Made by a program: the position numbers and the translations under genes. This document shows, one piece after another, positions 48,031-60,049 of a DNA stretch of 64,000 nt. The notes below the pieces were generated by a model that saw nothing but the letters and a program-made list of their open reading frames with translations, had not been told where the DNA came from and made no database searches. Origin of the DNA: Gnetum montanum (lineage: Eukaryota > Streptophyta > Gnetopsida > Gnetales > Gnetaceae); the NCBI GenBank assembly GCA_015680685.1, contig MNCI01000579.1:1-64000 (forward strand). Reading direction: 5' to 3'. Each line of letters begins with the position of its first letter. Within the stretch, counting starts at the first letter, position 1.

Positions 48031-50084
48031 CCTCATTCTTCCAAGTGATTCTTCCAAGTGATGATCTCAATGGCTATCTTCTATCACAAGGCTCAGACTT
48101 CCTCCATTGATAGATTGTGATTCTCAGTAGCCAATCTTCTTACATCAATGTTTACCCTAGCTAGCTCCTCTTGCTTTTGGTGGATAAAATATTTTATTTG
48201 TTGATTTTTGAGACCAACATTATGCAAGAAATGTACTTTAGTGGTTAATCCAACATTTTCTTGTGAACCTCTATCAAGTCCTTATTTAGATGATAAGAAC
48301 AAGCTTCCACTAAGGACTTGTTAAAGATCACCGACTCTCACTCATACTCAACCGTTTGAAGCTATTGAAAAGATTCATCTTTGGTGAGATCATGGTTAAT
48401 TATAGTTAGGTCAGCCAGTTGGGCTCTCAATTGAGTAACCTCTATAGCCAAGTGTTGATTTTCGGCTTGAGCTACTTCAAGTTGCCCCTCTATGATAAGG
48501 CACTTGCTCTTTATCGAGAGCAGCTTTGACTAGGTCGTAGTGATGTTTTCTGGAAGGTCAAAGAAATTCAGAAGTAGTTGCCTAGTTCCCATTCATTGGT
48601 CCAATAATTTTTCATGTTTTACTGCACTGATTCTACCACTCTAAGTTCCTATAGATTTCTGCACATCTCTTAGCCCATGTACATTCGATACAGGCATTGT
48701 AGGTGCATTCAAAGCCATGGTGATTGTACCAGTGACTACTACTATAGTGACTTCCTATCCTTGGTGCTGCATTACCAGGGTAGTTTCCCCTTCACCCTCC
48801 TCTAAGCACATTGAGAAGGTAGCATCATTCCCTAAAAATATTAGGAACAATTGTTGAGTCATCAACACAGTTAATTCCTAGGCGTTAGGGTCTTCTCTCG
48901 TGGAAAATTGTATCCATGTAGCTGAAAGCATAAGACCTATTCTCTCCAGTAGGCTCACAAATTGAGCCCATTTCTCTAGATGGCTTAAGGCAAGGTGATA
49001 CACCAAAGGGTCTCCACCACCATTGGTTCTTGCCTGTTGCTCCTGTTGGCATATGAGTGACTGTTGGATCTTGCATATCTACTCTGTGATCGTGCATGAG
49101 CCCGACCTTGTTGCTTGTGTTTATGGTGGAGGTGGTGGCTACTCTTCCTCCATTCTTATTGTGGTGGGTGTTTTCTCTTTTATCATCTCATGCCATGAGA
49201 TAATTGGAGGATGATGGAGTGTGTCATTAGCATATCGGGCTATCCCTAACTATTTGCACAGTTTTCTATTCAAGCAGCGAAAGGGTAGATCTTACCTTCC
49301 ATGTTCATTTTCCACAAACCATTTCTCAAGTTCCAAGAAGAGTAACTATGGAAGGTTGATGGGAAATTTCCCACTTAAGGCCCCATGCACGAGCAAAGAA
49401 GGTAGTGACTTTGCTAGGTCTTACCATTGGATTTAAGTGGTAAGATGCAATTTTGGAGTAGACTCATTCCACTATGGTCAATGCGTCAAACTCTTTGTAG
49501 TCCACCCTATAACATTACCTAGTCCACTTTGCTTTCACTTTGGGATCAGCTTGTTTGGAAATTTTTGCCACATCAACTCCAATCATAGGTAACCCAAGGG
49601 CTTGCACAATTTCCTCTGTGGTGTAAGATACATGAATATCATTGATTCTTACCCATGACCTCGACTGTTGATTTGTCCAAAAGAGATAAGTTTCCCCCAA
49701 GTACCACTCACCACTAGACATGATGATTGGCCACATGGGAGAATTCTACAGCTAGGTTTTAACTTCCTTTGGTGCAATTTCTAGGAATGGTCCAAAGTTT
49801 AACTCTTGAAGGACCATTCGTTACAACTCCTTTGGCTTGATAGCATCAAGGTAGGCCTTAGTCAAGGTGACCTCAAGCCTTGGCACTCTTACTATAGTCT
49901 CATTCCCATCTGAGTATTCTATGGGGACCTCTTCTTTAGGAATCTGATGACCAGATTCCATGTCAGGTTCCTCTCAGAGAGGGCCAATTGCATGTGATCC
50001 GTCTACGTGCTTTTGAGGTTGTGTGCCTCGTTCCCATCTAGTGCTAGGTTAGATCTCCTAGGGTTGTGATGGTTTTGGTACCAT
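48031..50084 (-). pseudogene. Extra post-pol frame, left arm of inverted repeat
   Basis: ATG at 50,084 opens MVPKPSQP in the context GATTATAGATG. The domain region spans 49,736-49,515 (SSGEWYLGETYLFWTNQQ, SWVRINDIHVSYTTEEIVQA, LGLPMIGVDVAKISKQADPK). The coiled-coil part is near 48.5-48.1 kb. It is collinear with the right arm until 48,030, where the match ends abruptly. Of the copies it shows the best-preserved LGLP block of the plant 'putative transposon protein'-like domain. Stops are mainly TAG/TGA. Confidence 0.65.
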
Positions 50085-50189
50085 CTATAATCATAGCATA
50101 ACCATGAATTAAAATGTGTGCATGTTTTCCAAAAATAACAATAAGATACCTTCTCATGATGGCTTGGCTATGATAGTGACACATACATT

Positions 50190-50460
50190 TTGTTTGATCT
50201 AAGGTGGTGTTTGATTAACCCTAGGTGTTTGGATTACCCTAGGATGCATTGAGTTTTGATTTACCCCTAAGGTGCATTGAGTTTTGATTAACCCTAGGTG
50301 TTTGGATTACCCTAGGGTGAGTTTGAGTAACATCAAGTGTTTGGATTACCCTAGGGTGCATTGAGTTTTAATTAACCCCTAGGGTGCGTTGAGTTTTGAT
50401 TAACCCTATGGTGCGTTGAGTTTTGATTAACCCTAGGGCACAATAAGTTTTCATTAACCA
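50190..50460. repeat. ~27-bp degenerate tandem repeats, left arm
   Basis: About nine units of the form GATTAACCCTAGG plus TGCATTGAGTTTT or GTGTTTG. The CCCTAG core recalls telomere repeats, but the unit and context are those of a minisatellite in the leader of the extra frame. The same repeats, inverted and fewer, lie at 50,735-50,840. Confidence 0.8.
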
Positions 50461-50734
50461 TCGTGTCCCTAGGCCACCATGATGTAGAGCATACCTCCAG
50501 TAGAAAAAGAGTGAAGGAATAGGTAGATGTGGATAAGTGGTAGGATAGTAATGTGCTTGGGAAGGATATTGGACACAAAAAAATTGAAAAAATCCCCTAG
50601 CATTATCAGCAAATGGAAAACATTCTAAGGCACAATGTGTGTGTGTATAGGGGTCTAAGCACTGCTTCGACAAGGCCATGTAAATGGGGCTGTGTCAATG
50701 TAGCGTGCTATGTATACAGGACACCCTCGGGTTG
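50461..50734 (-). promoter_or_regulatory. Inverted-repeat spacer with a U3-like module
   Basis: At 50,660-50,700 are GTCAA/GGCC motifs in the arrangement of the minus-strand LTR U3 at 45.15-45.25 kb, with a weak TATA-like CCTATACAC (minus, near 50,650). It lies about 570 bp before the left-arm ATG, matching the module position in elements B and D. The remainder shows nothing recognisable. Confidence 0.35.
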
Positions 50735-50840
50735 ATCAAAACTCAATGCACCCTAGGGTAATCCAAACACCTAGGTTTAATCAAACTCACCCTAGGATAA
50801 TCCAAACACCTAAGGTTAATCAAACACCACCTTAGATCAA
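50735..50840. repeat. ~27-bp tandem repeats, right arm (inverted)
   Basis: Reverse complement of the 50,190-50,460 repeats, reduced to about four units (CACCCTAGGGTAATCCAAA type). Confidence 0.75.
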
Positions 50841-50949
50841 ACAAAATGTATGTGTCACTGTCATAGCCAATCCATCATGAGAAGGTATCTTATTATCATT
50901 TTGGGGAAACACACACACATTTTAATTCATGGTTATGTTGTGATTCCAA

Positions 50950-53777
50950 ATGGCACAAAAACCAAGATGTCCGAGGGAGGAAGGACCATCACAACCCTAT
51001 GAGAAGTGACCTAGAACTAGATGGGGATGAGGCACGCAACCTCAAGAGCACATAGAGGGCTCACATGCAACTAGCCCTCTTTGAGAGGAACATGACCTGG
51101 AATCTGTTCATTAGATTCCTGAATAAGAGGTTCCCATAGAACAATCGCATGGGGACAATACTCTAGCAAGAGTGCCAAGGCTTGAGGTCACCTTGACTAA
51201 GGCTTGACTTAATGCTATCAAGCCAAAGGAGCTACAACGAATGATCCTTCAATAGTTAAAATTTGGATCATTCCTAGAAAGTGCACCAAAGAAAGTTAAA
51301 ACACAAATGTAGAATTCTCCCATGTGGCTAATCATCACATCTAGTGGTGAGTGGTACTTGGGGGAAACTTATCTCTTCTGGACAAATCGGCAATCAGCGT
51401 CATGGTTAAGAATCAAAGATATTCATGTATCTTACTCTGCAAAGGCAATTTTGAAAGCCCTTAGGTTGCGTAAGACTGGGGCTAATGTGGTAGAAATTTC
51501 CAAACAAGTAGATCCCAAAGTGAAAGCAAAGTGGACTAGGTGATGTTATGGGATGGACTGCAAAGAGTTTGGTGCATTGACCACCACAGAATGAGTCTAC
51601 TTTAAAATTATGTCTTACCACTTAAATCCAATGGTAAGACCCAACAAAGTCACCACCTTCTCTACTTGCACATGTGCCACATTATTTCTCATCAACCTTC
51701 CATAGTTACTCTTCTTGGAAATTGAGAAATGGTTTGTGGAAAACAAATGTGGAAGGAAAGATCTACCCTTTTCCTACCTGATCAAAAAACTATGCAAACG
51801 AGCAGGGATATCCCAATATGCTAATGACATACTCCATCATGCTTCAATTACCTCATGGTGTGAGATGATGAAAGAGAAAACACCCACCACAACAAGAATG
51901 GAGGAATACTAGCCACCACCTTCATCGTCCACACAAGAAATAGGGTGATGCTTGTGCACATTCGTAGAGCACATACGTGAGATTTGACAGACGCTCCTAT
52001 GCCAACAGGAGCAACAGGTGGGAAACAATGGTGATGGATACCCTTTAGTGTACTACCCTACCTTGAGCCATCTAGAGCAAGTGTCTAGGAAGGACTGATG
52101 CTTTCAGTCGTGTGAACACAAGTGCCCATGAGAGCAGACCCTAACACCTAGGAAGTAATTGTGTCGATGACTCAACAATTGTTCCTAGAAATTTCAGGAA
52201 ATGCTACTACCTTCTCGGTGCGCTTAGAGGAGGGTGAAGGGGCAATTTCCTTAGTAATGTAGCACCAAGGATAGGAAGTCACTGTAGAATTATTCACTGG
52301 TACAATCTCCATGGCTCTAAATGCACCTACAATGCCTGTACTAGATGTACATGGGCTCAGATATGTGTAGACGTCTATAGGGACTTAGAGTGGCAGACAT
52401 AATATAGCACAACATGAAGAATTTTTGAACTGACTAGTGGAAACTGGGCAACTACTTCTAGATGTCTTTGACCTTCCAAAAAACATCATTGCAACCTAGT
52501 TGGAGCTACTTTCAGCAAAGGGCAAGTGCCTTATCATAGAGGGCCAACTTGAAGCAGCTCAGGTTGATAATCAACGCTTGGCTTTAGAGGTTTCTCAACT
52601 AAGCGCCCAACTGGCCAACCCAACTATACTTAACCATGACCTCACCAAAGATGAAGCTTTTCAATAGCTTCAAACCAAGCTTTAAATAGTTGAGTACGAC
52701 TGAGAGTTGGCTATCTTCGACAAATCCTTAGTGGAAGTCCATTCTTATCATCTAAACAAGGACTTGACAAAGGTTCACCAAGAAAATGTTGAGTTAACTA
52801 CTAAAGTTCATCACCTATGCAATGTTGGTCTTCAAAATTAATAAATGAAAGATTTTATCTGCCAACATCAGGAGGAGCTAGCTAGGATAAACACCGATGT
52901 AAGGAGATTAGCTACTAAGAATCACAATCTATCAATGGAGGAAGTCTAAGCCTTGTGACAAAAGAAAGCCATTGAGATCATCTCTTGGAAGAATGAGGCC
53001 CTCAAATTTGAATGGGTGAAAAACCACTATAGGGACCACGTGGGATTGCAAAAATAAATTGATGAAAAAGAAATCCAAGTCGCAAAGGCTAAGATGAATC
53101 AATCCCTCCAACAGCTCAAGGAAGGAGGCGAGGTGTGGCAACCCATCTTTGATGGGTTAAATGCCTACAACCAGGTTGAGATTCATCTCAAGGAGCTACA
53201 GATTGAAGAAATGATAGAATACATGGAACTAGCCAATCTCCATTATGCAAACCTAGCCATGCTCATAGCTAGGAGGCCATAGTCAGACCTTGAGAAGCAA
53301 GTGTCCACCTTGTATTCGTTATATGAGGCTGAGTTCAAAGCACATAAGGAGACAAAGTAAAAGCTAGAAACTGTAAATGTAGAATTCAAAGTTCTCTACA
53401 CCTACTTTGAAGGGAAACGCTATGTTGCAAAGAACTTGGCCTAATGGATGGATGACTACCAATAGCTACAAGCATTAGTCCAAGCATTCGACATCAAATG
53501 AAAACAATTTGTGGCCTGGTTTGTTAACTTAAAAAAGCTCTTCCCTGTGCTTCCATGTCCATGGGATGTTCCTATTCTAGCACACATTGGCGAAGCCACT
53601 TAGAACATGAATGACCCTAGAAGTAAAGAAGAAAAAATGAGGGCTTTTTTGGAAGCTTTCTAGTTGCCTCCAAAATCTACAACAGCCATAGGATAGCCAT
53701 AACCACCACCTCAAGCACCACATGCACCTGAAGTTTGTGAGGGCTCGTCAGAGCCACTGCCACCAAGCACTGTATGA
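50950..53777 (+). pseudogene. Extra post-pol frame, right arm (best-preserved copy)
   Basis: ATG at 50,950 opens MAQKPRCPREEGPSQPYEK. The N-terminal domain runs to about 51,910 (EWYLGETYLFWTNRQ, RIKDIHVSYSAKAILKALRL, EIEKWFVENKCGRKDLPFSY, LCKRAGI). A +/- frameshift lies between 51,912 and 52,130. From about 52,130 to 53,777 one frame is interrupted only by stops. It holds a linker (SMTQQLFLEISGNATTFSV), a coiled coil (LEAAQVDNQRLALEVSQLSA and on to about 53,440) and a proline-rich tail (PPPQAPHAPEV). About 940 codons. No transmembrane segment or signal peptide seen. A polypurine tract follows 229 bp later. Function unknown. Confidence 0.7.
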
Positions 53778-54005
53778 CCTTCTTTAGTAGCTTCAGCAAC
53801 TCAACAGGGTTGTGCATCCATTGTTGTCAAAGTATTTGAATTTTTTTTCCATGAACATCATAGTTTTGTAATTTCTTCCATACACTCAGGCACTTGGTGT
53901 ATTATTAGCATTAGTAGGTATCTTGATATGTTTTTCTATGTGTGTTGCTCATCACCTCATACCTTCCAAATTGTAACAAACTTGAGGATGAGTTTTTACT
54001 TAGTC

Positions 54006-54014
54006 GTGGGGGTA
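54006..54014 (+). other. Polypurine tract
   Basis: GTGGGGGTA directly before the LTR, preceded by AACTTGAGGATGAGTTTTTA. Confidence 0.82.
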
Positions 54015-54880
54015 TGATGAAGCATTCAGTCACTATGTCAACTAGGTTGCATTAATGAAGCCTCGTTAATGTGGCCACATTGATGTGACCCCATCGACAC
54101 ATCTTTTCAGCTGTTGATGTGGCCTCGTTGACACAGAGTCCATTTCCTACTACACCTATCGCATTTATGGCATCTCTTGTTCAAATTGTAGCAAAGATCT
54201 TGCAGTTTGCCTCCATGAAAGTTAGAATATTTCCCGAGTGCTCATAGTAGGAGTTTGAAGAGTGTACAACTCTTTATTTGAGTGCTAATGTACCTAAGCC
54301 ATTGGGGTGACCAACAATAAAGATGAGCTTTTTGAGCATTTCTTGTAGGATTTGGATTAAAATACTTAAGCGTTAAAATATTTTAATATTTTAATAATTT
54401 TAGAAGCTTTCACTTTACGGTTACAATACTTTTTATAGTTTATGAGAACCATAAGCATGACCATCCTGAACATATATGTAACACTTGGCAACCCAGTGGC
54501 GCCTAACATCTGATAGCCCATTAGTGGTAAGGACACACTCAGGATGTGCACAGAGGATGGGATTGGTTGTTTATACTAGGGATAGTTAAGTACTAGAGTA
54601 GAGTAATCATAACATTATATGTCCTTTCATTTCCTACACTAGAAGAACTAGACTTTAAAGACAAGAAGAAAACACATAAAAATCATATGCCTCAGTCTCA
54701 CTTAATCATCATGCAAGAATGTCACAAGTGAGGTTGAAAGGACAACAACCATTCTAATGGAGGTTTTGCTAGCTAGAATTCCATGTACGTAAGTTCTTGT
54801 GATCTTCAAAACTTGACTGGGTTGTGCATGAATGCTCATGATTCATATGGTTGGGCGTAGGGGTACCTTGCTGCTCATCA
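54015..54880 (+). repeat. Gypsy 3' LTR, plus strand
   Basis: 866 bp, TGATGAAGC...CTGCTCATCA. It is the same subfamily as LTR G (41,589-42,484) on the other strand. The U3 has GTTGA/GGCC repeats (54,030-54,145). The TATA box is missing compared with LTR G because of a short deletion near 54,155. No PBS follows, consistent with a 3' LTR. Confidence 0.83.
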
Positions 54881-55263
54881 CAAATGTACTAATGATGGTG
54901 TAAAAGAAAAATTAGAAAAGATTAATAACATGAAAACAAAAAGATGTAAATTAAAGAATGTGTAAAATAAAAAGTTATAAAACAAAAAAAAATGTGTAAA
55001 ACAGAAATTTGAAAAATTGAGGAGCCACTTATATAGTTAGCATGATTGGCCATCTCCCCCATGACTAAGTTGAAAGGAGGAGATCCAAAATATAGAGTGT
55101 GGTTGTTCATCCGATGAGGTGTTTGTTGTATTAGCTAGCTTATGCTCATGGAAAGGTTTGATTTGTTGGATGTTGACTAGCTATTTCTTGTTTGGGCTCT
55201 TAGGCTTGTAGATCATCATGGCCCTAGAAGGAAAAGTTTTCTAAATGATGTAAGGTCCTTCCC

Positions 55264-57378
55264 ACAATGCTTGAAACTTAGTTCATTGAGGTATGTGTGT
55301 GGGGTTCTAGTAGAGAACCTTATCTCCCAATTGAAATTTGACTTTTCTAATTTTTAGGTCATGACAATTTTTGTTGTAGGCCTTATGCAACTTGTTAGAT
55401 GATAAGGCTACTAATCAATTTTCATCTAACAGGTTGAGATTCATTAGTCTTTCTTTTTGGGCAAGACTTAAGTCAAGGTCAAGGTCACAAGCTATTGAAA
55501 GTATACAAAGCTCAAATTGAATAAGAAGTGTTGATGATTTGTTGTACACAAGCTCATAGGGAGAGTAACTTATAAGAAGTTTCCATATTAAGTGGTAGGC
55601 CCAAAGGGCATTGTTGAGTTTTGTGCTCTAGTCCTTCCTATACTTATTAATAGTTCTTGTTAGTATCTTTGTGATTTTCTTATTGGTAACCTCAACTTGA
55701 TCATTAGCTTGGGGATGGTAAGGTGTTGAGAGTTTATGTTCAACTCCCAAGTGTTGCATGAGCTTCCAAAAAGTAGTGCCTGTAAAGTGAGTTTTATTAT
55801 CAGAAATTAATGCACGTGGCACACCAAACATGTTTACAACATTTTCTTGTACAAATTGAGCAACAATAGAAAATGTATAGTTGATGATAGCTATTAATTT
55901 TGCCCATTTCATACAATGGTTAACAGTGACTATGATGTATGCCTTTCCATTTAGCATGAGCATGATGGGAACCATGAAATCAATGCCCCAAATGTTGAAG
56001 GATTGCAGTGGTTGAATCCATTGTTGAGGTCCCTCGATTTGAGTAGTTATTTCACCATCTCATTGGCATTGTTCACAAGAGTGGATGTAATGGTAAGCAT
56101 CCCTAGAGATTGTTGGCCAACAGTACCCTACCATTAGGATTTTAATCGCTATGTGTCTACTAGCATAGTGTCCTCCAAAAGGACCTTCATGAGCATCTTG
56201 GATAATGTGTAGTTGATTAGCATTAGGGACACACTAATGAACTAGGTCATTGANNNNNNNNNNNNNNNNNNNNNNNNNNNNNNNNNNNNNNNNNNNNNNN
56301 NNNNNNNNNNNNNNNNNNNNNNNNNNNNNNNNNNNNNNNNNNNNNNNNNNNNNNNNNNNNNNNNNNNNNNNNNNNNNNNNNNNNNNNNACAATGCTTGAA
56401 ACTTAGTTCATTGAGGTATGTGTGTGGGGTTCTAGTAGAGAACCTTATCTCCCAATTGAAATTTGACTTTTCTAATTTTTAGGTCATGACAATTTTTGTT
56501 GTAGGCCTTATGCAACTTGTTAGATGATAAGGCTACTAATCAATTTTCATCTAACAGGTTGAGATTCATTAGTCTTTCTTTTTGGGCAAGACTTAAGTCA
56601 AGGTCAAGGTCACAAGCTATTGAAAGTATACAAAGCTCAAATTGAATAAGAAGTGTTGATGATTTGTTGTACACAAGCTCATAGGGAGAGTAACTTATAA
56701 GAAGTTTCCATATTAAGTGGTAGGCCCAAAGGGCATTGTTGAGTTTTGTGCTCTAGTCCTTCCTATACTTATTAATAGTTCTTGTTAGTATCTTTGTGAT
56801 TTTCTTATTGGTAACCTCAACTTGATCATTAGCTTGGGGATGGTAAGGTGTTGAGAGTTTATGTTCAACTCCCAAGTGTTGCATGAGCTTCCAAAAAGTA
56901 GTGCCTGTAAAGTGAGTTTTATTATCAGAAATTAATGCACGTGGCACACCAAACATGTTTACAACATTTTCTTGTACAAATTGAGCAACAATAGAAAATG
57001 TATAGTTGATGATAGCTATTAATTTTGCCCATTTCATACAATGGTTAACAGTGACTATGATGTATGCCTTTCCATTTAGCATGAGCATGATGGGAACCAT
57101 GAAATCAATGCCCCAAATGTTGAAGGATTGCAGTGGTTGAATCCATTGTTGAGGTCCCTCGATTTGAGTAGTTATTTCACCATCTCATTGGCATTGTTCA
57201 CAAGAGTGGATGTAATGGTAAGCATCCCTAGAGATTGTTGGCCAACAGTACCCTACCATTAGGATTTTAATCGCTATGTGTCTACTAGCATAGTGTCCTC
57301 CAAAAGGACCTTCATGAGCATCTTGGATAATGTGTAGTTGATTAGCATTAGGGACACACTAATGAACCAGGTCATTGA
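55264..57378. repeat. 990-bp near-identical duplication around an N-gap
   Basis: 55,264-56,253 and 56,389-57,378 appear to be the same sequence at a constant offset of 1125 bp. I saw one difference (t at 56,243, c at 57,368). They flank 135 N. This is the signature of two contig ends that overlap but were scaffolded with a gap. Confidence 0.9.
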
Positions 57379-59800
57379 TGCATACCTTATAGAGATGTCT
57401 GTTGATCTCCATGAAGTGTTTCACCTAGTGAAGAAATTGCTATTTCTTCCAATGGTCCAATCCTTGTGGCATCTCCTAAGTGAGAAGATAGGTGAGAATG
57501 TCATCATACCATTTTAGCTCATTGGGTAATTATTTATTTATAGCCCCAACAAAGAGGAGTTCATCAAGAAACATATCAGATAATGAATTTTCTTCCTCTT
57601 TGTCATTGCATTGCAATCGAGACAAGTGATTAGTGATCACATTCTCAGTGTCTTTTCGATCTACCATTGTAAGATCAAATTCATGTAAGATCACTAGCCA
57701 CTATATGACATGGGGGCTCATCATTGACTTGTTCATTAGTAAGTGGATGGCACTATAGTACACCTTGTAACCAAGCACATAATGCCTAAACTTTTCTAGA
57801 GAAAATATCATTTCCATCAATTTTTTTTTGTAGTGGTGTAGTTCAGTTATGCATCCACAATGCTTCGACAAGTGCAATGGATATAATATGGATTTTTTTG
57901 TCATCTAACTATGTAAACACAGCTTCCAAGAAATAATTTGATGCATTCCTCATGATATGAAATGGTCTAGACCAATTATGTGCTTTTAGGATTAGAGTTT
58001 CTACAAATTTTTCTTTTAGCTATTGGAATGCTTTTTCACATTCCATGTTCTAGACAAAGGGAGCATCTTTCACTATCAACGCTACCAATGGTTTTGTGAT
58101 CTTAGAGAAATTCTCGATGAATCACCAGTAGTAGCTAGTATGTCCAAGGAATGACTGAACATCTTTGAGAGTTTTTTTTTGGTGGGTTATTCCTTGGATG
58201 ACCCTTATTTTCTTAGGGTCCACCTCAATTATTTCTTACAATATTCTATGCCCCAATACAATGTTGTCTTCAATCATTAAGTGACTTTTTTGCTAATTGA
58301 GCTACAAGTTGGTTTCAACACATCACTTTAGCACTTGCTCAAGGCGGTCTAGGGCTTGCTCAAATGTAGCTCCATAGGTGGAGAAGTCATCCATAAATAC
58401 TTCCACACCATTACCAATCTATTGTTGAAAAATGCTCAGAACCAAGCATTGGATTGTAGTAGGGGAATTGCATAGACCAAATGGCATCTTGCAATATGCA
58501 AAAGTCCCCAAGGACTTGTAAGTGTTGTCTTGGCTTGGTCTTTTGGTACAATATGAATTTTTTTATAGCCACTATAACCATCTAGAAAACTATAGTAGCA
58601 ATGTGCAAATATTTTGTTTAGCACCTGATCAACAAATGACAATGGAATATGATCTTTAAATGTTGTCATATTCAATAGCCTAAAATTGATACAGACCCAC
58701 CACTTACCTCCTTTCTTTGGCATAATTATGAGAGGACTAACACATTCACTATCCACAATGGAATAAATGAACCTCACCTTGAGGAGTTGTTCGATTTCTT
58801 CTTTGATTATTTGCTTCAATTTGGGGTTCAACTTCCTCTGTGGCTATTGTTTTGGCTTCATGGCCAGATCAGTGTAGATGCAATGTTGGCATATCCTAGG
58901 GTCAATCCCTGTGAGTTCAAGATATGACCAAAGAAAAAGCTACTAACCATTTTTCAACTACCTTCAACAACATCTTTTTCTACTTTGGAGAAATATTTGC
59001 ATTAATCATGGCCAACTTCCCATTTTTCAAAAACACGTATTCCATTTAGATTGATAGAATTTTTAGTTTAAGGGGATCTTTCTTCAAATTTTTAGGAATC
59101 TCCAACTCTCCCTAGTGAGTATTATCATTTGTATAATCAAAGAGTTGGTGATGAACTTGCTCTAGTTCATCCATACCTACAACATAGGTGCATGTCAGGC
59201 TCTCAGTCAGTTCCATGCAAAGTGTGTTGCTTTCAGAATTAATGGTCAACCATAGGATGCCCTCCTATTTTGTGGCTGCTATGTATAGATACCATTGAAT
59301 TTTTGCTTCTGGTACACACTCCTCACATGTAGAGATAGATTCTTTCTTTATGGCCTAGAGTTTTTACACACAATTGCACCCTATATCACTATACATGATG
59401 CGTGGAACTCTCTTCTTCTTGATCTTTTCAAATGCATTTCCTTTGGATATTTCCAATGAAAGATCTTTGATGCCAATACTTGCATTAACAGTGCTTAGCT
59501 AAGCCCTTCCCATGATGATTGGAAAATATTCTTTGCAATTCTCCACTTTGATTACTAAGAAATCAATAGGATAAGACCACCCATAGACAATGGTCATGAT
59601 GTCTTCTACTAGTCCTAAGGAAATAGTGATGGACTAGTCTGTCAATTCTAATCTTATCTTTCTCTTCTTGAGAGGATGTAGGTTTTAGGTAGTGTACATC
59701 TCATGAGAAATTAGATTGACATCAAAACTTGAGTCAACAAGAGCCTTGCATGATTCATTCCCAGTAATCTACAAATAAATTAGACTTCCAAGATCAGCTA
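55300..59800 (-). pseudogene. Gypsy pol of element F
   Basis: Minus-strand order: protease (LVDSSFDVNLISHE, about 59,760-59,710, Asp kept but the rest of DSGSS changed), RT (58,850-57,950, with CINFRLLNMTTF, YYSFLDGYSGYKKI and VFMDDFSTYGATFEQALD near 58,400), RNase H (57,900-57,640, KFRHYVLGYKVY) and integrase. The integrase core reads MLMLNGKAYIIVTVNHC, ALISDNKTHFTG and NDQVEVTNKKI, appearing twice because of the assembly duplication (55,975-55,628 and 57,100-56,753). Its second Asp and the Glu are intact. Frameshifts and stops are many. Confidence 0.87.
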
Positions 59801-60049
59801 ATTTCCTAGGAAGGTTTTCAACACAAATCCAATTAGATATACTATGAGTAAGCATGATGGTATGGATCCTAGGAAAATTTTCATTTGAAAGGGACTTGAA
59901 GGTAGTGTGTACAGAGAAAGATGCAGGGACAAGGTTGTCAACCGTGAGTGCAATTAAGGGCTTAGGTGGATTGTGGGGTTGAAAGAAGGGTCTTTTCTTT
60001 GATCAAGTGTTCAACCCATCCAATTGATGAACTAGCTATAGATTAATGG

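Noticed and set aside
50190-50460. Interstitial telomere repeats (CCCTAG core)
   Set aside because: The unit is about 27 bp with a non-telomeric remainder, and the inverted copy shows it belongs to the mobile element.
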